Source: JBFGFX01 sp965232455
GTDB taxonomy: Bacteria > Pseudomonadota > Gammaproteobacteria > Steroidobacterales > Woeseiaceae
Direction: 5' to 3'
Length of the DNA stretch: 64,000 bases
Assembly: GCA_965232455.1 (NCBI GenBank)
Contig: OZ246981.1
Span: forward strand, 1,984,001 to 2,048,000
Shown: positions 57,513 to 64,000 of the stretch, one piece after another
Layout: each line of letters begins with the position of its first letter
Position numbering within the stretch: the stretch's first letter is position 1
Notes under the pieces: model-generated
Told to the model about the DNA's origin: nothing
What the model saw: the letters and a program-made list of their open reading frames with translations, nothing else
The model's database searches: none
Position numbers and translations under genes: made by a program

Positions 57513-60413
57513 TCAGAACTCTTCCCACTCCTGATCACCGCCGTTGGCTGCGACCTGCCGCCTCGGCGGGGCGGCCGCAGCGCTCGGCGCCGACTCCGCC
57601 GGCTGCGCGGGCGCCGTCCACGGCCGTTCAGCCGAGCGGCGTTCGACGCCGTTCGGCGCCGGCGCATTGCTTACGCCGCCGGCGGCCTGGTTGGCCTGGT
57701 CGACCGTGAAGAACTGCATCATTTCGTTGAGACCGTCGGCCTGCTCGCCCATGGACTCACTCGCGGCAGCGGCTTGCTCGACCAGCGCGGCGTTCTGCTG
57801 AGTCAACTCGTCGAGCTGCATGACGGCTTTGTTCACCTCTTCGATTCCGGACGACTGTTCCTGGCTGGCCGCCGCGATCTCGCCCACGATGTCGGTCACT
57901 TTCTTGACGCCGTTGACGATCTCGTCCAGCGTCTCACCAGACTCGTTCACCAAACGTGAGCCTTCGTCCACTTTGGCACCACTGTCTTGAATAAGGTCTT
58001 TGATCTCCTTGGCTGCCGTCGCGCTGCGGCCCGCGAGGTTGCGGACCTCGCTCGCCACGACCGCAAATCCGCGGCCCTGATCGCCTGCCCGCGCCGCCTC
58101 GACCGACGCGTTCAGCGCCAGCAGGTTGGTCTGGAACGCAATCTCGTCGATGACGCCGATGATGTCCGAAATCTTCTTGCTGGATGCATTGATCTCGTTC
58201 ATCGCGTCGACCGCCTGGCGGACCACATCACCGCCTTTTTCAGCCTGCTCCCGCGCCGCCATTGCCAGCTGATTGGCTTCGGTGGCGTTGTCGGCGTTTT
58301 GCTTCACGGTGCTGGTCATCTCCTCCATGCTGGAAGCGGTTTCCTCGAGACTCGACGCCTGCTCTTCGGTGCGCTGACTCAGGTCGGTGTTGCCCTGTGA
58401 GATCTCGTCGGCGCCGATCTTGACCGAATTCGACGCGCCCTGGATTCTGCTAACCACCTCCGTCAGCTTGGCCACCGTCGCGTTCGCGTCGTCTTTGAGT
58501 TGCCCGAATGAACCCTGGTACTCTTTTTCGATAGTTTCGGTGAGATTGCCGGTGGACATTGCGCTGAGCACACGTACCGTATCGCTCATGACCTGTTCGG
58601 CCACGCCGACCAGATCGTTGACACCGGCGGAAAGCCGCTCGAAGAAACCGTCCTTGTCGTCCAGCGAAATGCGATTGGTCAGATCACCGGCAAGCGCGGC
58701 TTCGACCACCTGCTGAACTTCACTCTCGACGGCCAATTCCTGCGTCCGGTCGGCCCATTCGACAACGGTTCCCAGGCGCTCGCCGTCGTCGGCAAATACC
58801 GGGCTGGCGATAACACGCATGGTGCGGCCGCCGATCTGCAGTTCGGCCGTGTGCGTTGCACTGAGGCCCGCCAGCATGCTGCGCTGATGCGCCGGGTTCT
58901 TGTGGAACATGTCGATGCAGGTACCGATCAGGTTGTTCGCGTCGAAACCCGGGATGTCCTTGCGGACGTCGGCCTCGACTTCGCGGAACAGTTTGGTCAC
59001 CGCGTCGTTCATGTAGATGATGTTCAGATCGTTGTCGCCGATCATGACGTTGGTCGTGACGCCCTGCAGCGCCTGCTTGATGCGGCCGTTTTCGGCCGCG
59101 ACAAGACGCTCCGCCTCGACCCGTTGCCGGTCTTCTTCCTCGCGCGCCAGGCGTTCCGTCATATCCTGCCATTCGACCACCGTGCCGATGCGTTCGCCGT
59201 CGTCCGCAATAATCGGGTTGGCGATGATGCCGAAGGTCCGGCCGCCCAGCTCGAGCTGCGACTCGAACGTGCCGCTCAATTCCGCCAGCATGCGCCGCTG
59301 ATGCGCCGGGTTCTTGTGGAAGTCGTCGATGTTCGTGCCCATCAGGCTGCGGGTATCAAAATTCGGCAGGTCCTTGCGAATGTCCGCCTCGGCGGCCTGG
59401 AACATCTCCCTGACCGTGTCGTTCATGTAGATAATGTCGAGATTGGCGTCCGCGACCATGACGTTCGCGGAGACGTTGTCCAGGGCCTGTTTGACACGTC
59501 CACTTTCGGCGGCTGCCGCTCGCTCCTGTTCCTCGCGCACGCGGTCTTCTTCCTCACGTGCCAGGCGTTCCGTCAGGTCCTGCCATTCGACCACCGTGCC
59601 AATGCGTTCGCCGTCGTCCGCGATAATCGGGTTGGCGATGATGCCGAAGGTCCGGCCGCCCAGCTCGAGCTGTGACTCGAACGTGCTGCTCAATTCGGCC
59701 AGCATGCGCCGCTGATGCGCTGGGTTCTTGTGGAAGTCGTCGATGTTCGTGCCCATCAGGCTGCTGACGTCGAAATTCGGCAGGTCTTTCTGGATGTCGG
59801 ACTCCGCCGCTTGAAACATTTCCCTGACGGTGTTGTTCATGTAGATGATGTCTAGATTCGCATCGGCCACCATCACGTTCGCCGATACGCTGTCCAGCGC
59901 CTGTTTGATGCGGCTGTTCTCGGCCGCCGTGGATTCCGTACTCATTGCAACTTCCTCGTTCGATTCGATGGTTTTCTCAGATTGGTTTCGATATTCATTC
60001 AGCATGGTTTCCGCAATCAGGCCCAGCGCGTTGCTCCAGGCCGTCTCTACTTTCCCGGTCCATGCGTCCCCGGCGACTTCGCTCATTACGTCCAGCAAAG
60101 TTTCCGCCACTGCGCCGTAGTGTTCGGGGATGGCGCCGTATTCCTCATGCCGGCGACCCATTTCACGGAGGACCGGCAACAGCTTTTCCGGTTTCCGGAC
60201 GTTTTCGACGACGAGTTTCAGCGCGGCAAGAAGCTTGCCCTGCTGCGTGCGAATGTCCGTCCCGTCGAACAGCGGCTCGACCGCGGGATGCCGGCAGAAC
60301 AGCTCCGAGTAGAAACGCGCGACCAGTTCTTCCGCCCGCGGTGCGATAGCCGCAAACGACGTTTCGAGCGTCTCGACGTCGAGCTCCGTGCCAACATTTG
60401 TTTCATTAGTCAT
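57513..60413 (-). CDS. Soluble globin-PAS3-HAMP chemoreceptor with WEEF tail, 966 aa
   Basis: No signal peptide or membrane helix, so a cytoplasmic chemoreceptor. The ATG at 60413 has GGAG 8 nt upstream. Residues about 10-140 are a globin domain: FYSELFCRHPAVEPLFDG holds a B10-type Tyr, and GRRHEEYGAIPEHYGAV the proximal His. Three PAS domains of 138-residue period follow (about 168-565). Two HAMP-like units (about 565-655) precede the kinase-control domain with the hairpin tip EIAFQTNLLALNASVEAARAGDQGRGFAVVA. Adaptation helices contain Glu/Gln pairs. The protein ends in a Pro/Ala linker and EWEEF, a CheR/CheD/CheB-type tether. It probably senses O2 or another haem ligand or redox state. Confidence 0.95.
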   Translation of the reverse strand: MTNETNVGTELDVETLETSFAAIAPRAEELVARFYSELFCRHPAVEPLFDGTDIRTQQGKLLAALKLVVENVRKPEKLLPVLREMGRRHEEYGAIPEHYGAVAETLLDVMSEVAGDAWTGKVETAWSNALGLIAETMLNEYRNQSEKTIESNEEVAMSTESTAAENSRIKQALDSVSANVMVADANLDIIYMNNTVREMFQAAESDIQKDLPNFDVSSLMGTNIDDFHKNPAHQRRMLAELSSTFESQLELGGRTFGIIANPIIADDGERIGTVVEWQDLTERLAREEEDRVREEQERAAAAESGRVKQALDNVSANVMVADANLDIIYMNDTVREMFQAAEADIRKDLPNFDTRSLMGTNIDDFHKNPAHQRRMLAELSGTFESQLELGGRTFGIIANPIIADDGERIGTVVEWQDMTERLAREEEDRQRVEAERLVAAENGRIKQALQGVTTNVMIGDNDLNIIYMNDAVTKLFREVEADVRKDIPGFDANNLIGTCIDMFHKNPAHQRSMLAGLSATHTAELQIGGRTMRVIASPVFADDGERLGTVVEWADRTQELAVESEVQQVVEAALAGDLTNRISLDDKDGFFERLSAGVNDLVGVAEQVMSDTVRVLSAMSTGNLTETIEKEYQGSFGQLKDDANATVAKLTEVVSRIQGASNSVKIGADEISQGNTDLSQRTEEQASSLEETASSMEEMTSTVKQNADNATEANQLAMAAREQAEKGGDVVRQAVDAMNEINASSKKISDIIGVIDEIAFQTNLLALNASVEAARAGDQGRGFAVVASEVRNLAGRSATAAKEIKDLIQDSGAKVDEGSRLVNESGETLDEIVNGVKKVTDIVGEIAAASQEQSSGIEEVNKAVMQLDELTQQNAALVEQAAAASESMGEQADGLNEMMQFFTVDQANQAAGGVSNAPAPNGVERRSAERPWTAPAQPAESAPSAAAAPPRRQVAANGGDQEWEEF
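58722..59912. repeat. Three in-frame 414-bp direct repeats encoding the PAS domains
   Basis: Repeat units begin near 59912, 59498 and 59084, exactly 138 codons apart. Units 1 and 2 are almost identical at protein level and share long identical DNA runs; unit 3 is more diverged. A fourth, more distant member is PAS1 of the EAL protein at 24070-26727. Confidence 0.9.
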
Positions 60414-60491
60414 TTCGATATCTCCGTGCAACGCAGGTAGACCCGGCCTACGGCCCGACGGTCACTGACTCTGCGGCCTTTGGCTGTCCGC

Positions 60492-61055
60492 TCATTCGTC
60501 CACCGGCTCCTCATCCGGTGTTTCTTCTACTCTCTCGCCTGCAGGCGACTTCGCCGCCTGCATGTTTCGGAAATCGATCAGGCGATCGATTTCCAGCAGG
60601 ATCACCATTTTTTCCTCGACCGTGGCGAGACCGCGCACGAATTCCGTGTGGACCGCTCCACCCATGTCGGGCGGCGGCTGGATCTCGCTGCTTTCCAGGC
60701 GATAAACGTCGGCGACGGCGTCGACGACCAGTCCAACGGTGCGCTCCTGATCTTCGTGAGCCATCTTGACGACGATGACGACCGTCGTCGCACCGTACGG
60801 AATGCTCTCGAGACTGAAGCGCTGACGAAGGTCGATGATCGGTACGACGGCGCCGCGAAGGTTCAGGACGCCCAGCACGTACTCCGGCGTATTCGGAATC
60901 GGTGTAGCGTTGTCCCATCCCTTGATTTCCTGCACCTTCAGGATTTCGACGCCGTATTCCTCGCCCGCCAGCATGAAAGTCAGGTACTGCCCTCCGGCGT
61001 CTCCGGACTCGGCTTGCAGGGTGATGTCTTCTATGTGTTGCTGTGATGCGGCCAT
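60492..61055 (-). CDS. cheW: CheW coupling protein, 187 aa
   Basis: Start at 61055 (MAASQQHIEDI) with GGAGACC upstream. The CheW domain (about 20-160) has YLTFMLAGEEYGVEILKVQEI, GVLNLRGAVVPIIDLRQRF, VGLVVDAVADVYRL and FVRGLATVEEKMVILLEIDRL. A Glu-rich tail follows. It links the MCP to CheA. It lies 28 nt after cheA. Confidence 0.97.
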   Translation of the reverse strand: MAASQQHIEDITLQAESGDAGGQYLTFMLAGEEYGVEILKVQEIKGWDNATPIPNTPEYVLGVLNLRGAVVPIIDLRQRFSLESIPYGATTVVIVVKMAHEDQERTVGLVVDAVADVYRLESSEIQPPPDMGGAVHTEFVRGLATVEEKMVILLEIDRLIDFRNMQAAKSPAGERVEETPDEEPVDE

Positions 61056-61083
61056 CTTGGTCTCCTGAATCTGTTTGCGTATC

Positions 61084-63192
61084 TCACGCGACCGCCGCGG
61101 CCGATAGCGCCGGGGCCCCGTGATTGTCGAAGTACAATTGAATGAGTCCGGGAACATCGAGAATCAAAGCGACCGTGCCGTCACCCAGAATCGTCGCGCC
61201 GGAAATTCCCGGCATCTGCCGGTAGTTGGCCTCCAGACTCTTGATTACCACCTGCTGCTGTTCCTGAAGGTCATCGACGAAAATGCCAACGCGCTGACCG
61301 TTCGCTTCCGCAACGACCAGCAGACCATCGTCGATCTTCGTGCTGTCCGCCTGGATACCGAACAATTCGTGCAATCTCACGACCGGAAGATACTCGTCGC
61401 GAAGTTTGAACAGCTCCGATTCCCCGGCGATCCGATTCACCTGCTCGGCCGATCGCTGAATGGTCTCCACGATCGAGACCAGCGAAATGATGTAGGACTC
61501 CTTGCCTACCCGAACCAGCTGGCCGTCCAGTATCGCCAAGGTCAACGGCAGGCGGATCGTGAACTTGCTGCCGACACCGCATTCCGATTGAACGGAGACG
61601 TGGCCGCCGAGATCCGAAATGTTTCTCCGCACCACGTCCATGCCGACGCCGCGACCCGACAGGTCACTGACTTCGTCAACCGTCGAAAACCCGGCCATGA
61701 AAATAAGGTTGTTGATGCGATCGTCCGACAGCTGCTCGTCGGGTCCGACCAGGCCGCGCTCTCGCGCCTTGCTGAGCACTTTCTCCTTGTTGATGCCGGC
61801 GCCGTCGTCGATGACCTGGATGACGATATTGCCGCCTTCATGATAGGCATTGAGTTCGAGAACACCGGTCTCTGGCTTGCCGGCCGCGACTCGCGCCTCC
61901 GGAGTCTCGAGTCCGTGGTCCAGGGAATTCCGCACCAGGTGCACGAGCGGGTCGCCGATTTTCTCCAGGACAGTCTTGTCCAACTCGGTGTTTTCTCCAA
62001 CGAGCTTGAGTTCGACATTCTTGCCGAGCGCGTTGCCGGTATCGCGCACGAGCCGTGGAAATCGACTGAACGCAAAACTGATCGGAAGCATGCGGATGGC
62101 CATGACGCTTTCCTGCAGCTCCCGCGTATTCCGGGACAGCTGCGTCAGACCCTCCCGCAGACCCTGTAGCTGCGAGAAGTCGAACTCTCCGTTGTATCGG
62201 CTCAACATCGACTGCGTAATGACCAGCTCGCCCACCAGGTTGATCAGCGCATCGACCTTGTCGATATTAACTCGTATCGACCCGGTTTCCTGACTCGCCG
62301 GTGCGGCCTTCACCGGTGATTTCGGTTTCGGTTTTTCGGCGGGCGGTTTCGGTTTCGCGGGCTCGGCGGCGCTGCTGGGTTTCTCCTCGACGACAGCTGC
62401 GGTCGCCGGCGAATCCTTCGCTTCGGCGAGGATCGGCTCGATGGTCAGCTCACATTCGTCCCTGACCCACGCAAACACCTCCTCGACCTGGTCGCGGCTC
62501 GCCTCGCCGATCAAACGAAGCTCCCAGCTCAGGCAGCACTCCTCGGGGTCCAGACCGTCGAAGCTCAGGCTGTCGATGCCGGTCGACTCGACCTCCAGAT
62601 CACCGAAGGTCTGCAGTTCGCGAAACATCCTGATCGGATCGTTGCAAGACTTGAACATGCCGGGCATCGGGCGGAAGCCGATGCGCCATCCACGCGGCGA
62701 GGCCTCCACAACCGGTTCCTCACTCGCCTGCGCGGCGGACGCCGCCGATCCAGACTCGTCACTTTCCGCTTCCGCATTGTCGCCGGTTCCGACCGGTATG
62801 TTGTCGCGTAACATCTTCTCGAGCTGAACTTCGAGCTCATCGGCACGTGTCGTATCGACGGAACCGCTGCCCAGACTGCCGATCATTTCTCGGATACAGT
62901 CCACGGACTGCAGCATCAGGTCTACGCCCGCACGCGTAACGGCCCGCTCGCCCTGGCGCATTTCATCCAGCAGCGTTTCGACGTGATGCGCAAATTCGGA
63001 GATTTCCGTAAAACCGAAGGTCGCTCCACCGCCTTTGATCGAATGCGCCGCGCGGAATATTTCGTTCATGATTTCGGGATCGGCCGCGCCTAGATCGAGA
63101 TTCAAGAGGCCGGATTCCATGACGTCCAACCCTTCCATACTCTCCTCGATGAAGAGCTGTGCAATTTCGGCCATGTTTACGTCGATGGACAT
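61084..63192 (-). CDS. cheA: CheA chemotaxis histidine kinase, 702 aa
   Basis: P1 Hpt domain with phospho-His50 (AAHSIKGGG); a P2-like/linker region rich in Ser, Ala and Pro (about 130-310); P3 dimerisation; P4 kinase with N-box NSLDHGL, G1 DDGAGIN, G2 DLSGRGVGMDVVRR; P5 CheW-like domain to the end (LAILDGQLVRVGKESYIISL). It phosphorylates CheY and CheB. The start at 63192 has GGAG in front. Confidence 0.97.
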   Translation of the reverse strand: MSIDVNMAEIAQLFIEESMEGLDVMESGLLNLDLGAADPEIMNEIFRAAHSIKGGGATFGFTEISEFAHHVETLLDEMRQGERAVTRAGVDLMLQSVDCIREMIGSLGSGSVDTTRADELEVQLEKMLRDNIPVGTGDNAEAESDESGSAASAAQASEEPVVEASPRGWRIGFRPMPGMFKSCNDPIRMFRELQTFGDLEVESTGIDSLSFDGLDPEECCLSWELRLIGEASRDQVEEVFAWVRDECELTIEPILAEAKDSPATAAVVEEKPSSAAEPAKPKPPAEKPKPKSPVKAAPASQETGSIRVNIDKVDALINLVGELVITQSMLSRYNGEFDFSQLQGLREGLTQLSRNTRELQESVMAIRMLPISFAFSRFPRLVRDTGNALGKNVELKLVGENTELDKTVLEKIGDPLVHLVRNSLDHGLETPEARVAAGKPETGVLELNAYHEGGNIVIQVIDDGAGINKEKVLSKARERGLVGPDEQLSDDRINNLIFMAGFSTVDEVSDLSGRGVGMDVVRRNISDLGGHVSVQSECGVGSKFTIRLPLTLAILDGQLVRVGKESYIISLVSIVETIQRSAEQVNRIAGESELFKLRDEYLPVVRLHELFGIQADSTKIDDGLLVVAEANGQRVGIFVDDLQEQQQVVIKSLEANYRQMPGISGATILGDGTVALILDVPGLIQLYFDNHGAPALSAAAVA

Positions 63193-63289
63193 TTCCCACT
63201 CCTCCAATCGATCAAGCGTCGTACATCGCCGGGAATTGAGACGCGGCTACGGGCGTGTCCGGCATTCGTGCCGCCGATAGTCCGAGGTC

Positions 63290-63652
63290 TCATGACAGTA
63301 CCTTTTCGATCGTCGACACGAGCTGAACGGGATCGAACGGCTTGACGATCCACCCTGTCGCGCCGGCCGCCTTGCCTTCCATCTTCTTTTCGGTGCTCGA
63401 TTCCGTGGTAAGAACGAGCATCGGCACGAACTTGTACGCCGGGAGAGAGCGCAGGCCCTTGATCAAGCCGATCCCGTCGAGGTTCGGCATGTTGATGTCA
63501 GTCAAAACGAGATCGACCGAGTGCTCCTGCGCATAGTCCAGCGCCTCCTGGCCGTCCTCCGCCAGTACGACGTCGAAACCGGCTTGACCAAGCACGTAGT
63601 CAACAAGGCTGCGAATGGACGCAGAGTCGTCTACAGCGAGAATACTTTGCAT
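63290..63652 (-). CDS. cheY: CheY chemotaxis response regulator, 120 aa
   Basis: Complete receiver: AVDDSASIR, phospho-Asp in LTDINMPNLDG, switch Thr in VLTTESS, Lys in VKPFDP. The start at 63652 is chosen because upstream codons run into the promoter region. It is the first gene of the che operon and precedes cheA by 97 nt. Two promoters (sigma-54 at 63703 and sigma-28 at 63793) lie upstream. Confidence 0.95.
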   Translation of the reverse strand: MQSILAVDDSASIRSLVDYVLGQAGFDVVLAEDGQEALDYAQEHSVDLVLTDINMPNLDGIGLIKGLRSLPAYKFVPMLVLTTESSTEKKMEGKAAGATGWIVKPFDPVQLVSTIEKVLS

Positions 63653-63702
63653 TAAATCAATCTCCGTAATGTGCACGCGGCGGGGTCGTTGCAGGTCACT
63701 TT

Positions 63703-63717
63703 GCAAGAGCTGTGCCA
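63703..63717 (-). promoter_or_regulatory. Sigma-54 promoter of the che operon
   Basis: Minus strand TGGCACAGCTCTTGC, both conserved boxes and spacing exact. The predicted start at 63691 is 39 nt before the cheY ATG. Confidence 0.9.
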
Positions 63718-63792
63718 CACCCACCTTCCCATATGGCACTTGCTGGCGACCCGGCGTTGCACCCTCGACGATGTGCAGTCCGTACCGAGCTG

Positions 63793-63819
63793 GCATCGGC
63801 TCTGGGGGCAAAATCTTTA
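63793..63819 (-). promoter_or_regulatory. Sigma-28 promoter upstream of the che operon
   Basis: Minus strand TAAAGATT, an 11-nt spacer and GCCGATGC (7/8 and 6/8 matches to the FliA consensus). It lies about 75 bp upstream of the sigma-54 promoter and points the same way. Confidence 0.6.
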
Positions 63820-64000
63820 ACGGCCGATGACAAAACCGCGAGGTCCATTCACATATGGGAATCAGCTCTCGACCGAGCGCTCATGTTCGCTGTCCGCTAA
63901 AGTCTGGAACGCCTCTGCCGACGGAATATGTGTCGAGAAGCCATTCTTGTGCGGGTAAACGGAAATGAACTCAACAAATACGGTGCAGGACGGCGGTCGG
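63820..64000. other. Right-edge region without a supported gene
   Basis: No clear gene between the che promoters and the edge. A plus-strand ATG at 63965 opens a frame that runs off the window after 12 codons, too short to judge. Confidence 0.4.

Noticed and set aside
58722..59912. Regular direct repeats considered as a mobile or CRISPR-like array
   Set aside because: The 414-bp units are in frame and encode PAS domains of the chemoreceptor.
63712..63900. Plus-strand open frame in the che promoter region
   Set aside because: It spans both promoters, has no ribosome site and looks non-coding.

Overview
The window is a chromosomal segment of a high-GC, polarly flagellated gammaproteobacterium. 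I infer this from the FleQ/FlrA, FlrBC, FlhF, FleN and FliA regulatory set, PomAB-type stator genes, canonical sigma-54 (-24/-12) and sigma-28 promoters, and an MSHA-like pilus operon. I see no tRNA or rRNA gene, insertion sequence, phage gene or CRISPR array. The genus cannot be named from this sequence.

Layout. (1) 1-1876: three minus-strand genes for secreted DUF11/Ig-like surface proteins, one cut by the window edge. (2) 2191-5667: a membrane-anchored sigma-54 activator (PAS-GAF-AAA+-Fis) diverges from a degenerate receiver-domain protein. Between them lie a tandem/palindromic operator and a sigma-54 promoter. (3) 5802-17495: a minus-strand MSHA-like type IV pilus operon (secretin, TPR protein, MshE-type ATPase with a c-di-GMP-binding N domain, MshG, actin-like/PilN, PilO, a periplasmic protein, three pilin-like proteins). 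(4) 17728-26727: a voltage-gated K+ channel, an unknown protein, an orphan FleQ N-terminal domain convergent with a FleQ lacking that domain, a diguanylate cyclase, an HDOD protein and a PAS-GGDEF-EAL protein. (5) 27038-30175: motAB, a PilZ-like gene and a degenerate CheR-like gene behind a consensus sigma-28 promoter. (6) 30126-51266, minus strand: DUF2802, a small charged protein, fliA-fleN-flhF-flhA-flhB-fliRQPONML-fliK-fliJIHGFE-flrC-flrB, with sigma-54 promoters in front of fliL, fliK and flrB. (7) 51406-63652: a CheX/CheC-like protein with an orphan CheY, an HDOD gene, then a chemotaxis operon cheY-cheA-cheW-MCP-STAS-(CheZ-like)-cheR-cheD-cheB with tandem sigma-28 and sigma-54 promoters. 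Its receptor is soluble, with an N-terminal globin, three near-identical PAS domains, HAMP repeats and a C-terminal WEEF tail.

How it fits together. FleQ and sigma-54 would switch on flrBC and the basal-body/export genes. FliA, held by an anti-sigma factor encoded elsewhere, would switch on the stator, chemotaxis and probably c-di-GMP genes. c-di-GMP made and broken down by the GGDEF and EAL proteins could act on FleQ, the PilZ protein and MshE, linking swimming to pilus attachment. Rod, hook, filament and cap genes, flgM, prepilin peptidase and pilT are not in the window.

The most unusual items are the split or rearranged fleQ, the globin-PAS3 soluble receptor, the STAS protein with a histone-H1-like Lys/Ala-rich segment, a DxxxQ-containing CheZ-like protein, and the operator/sigma-54 module at 4.9-5.05 kb.
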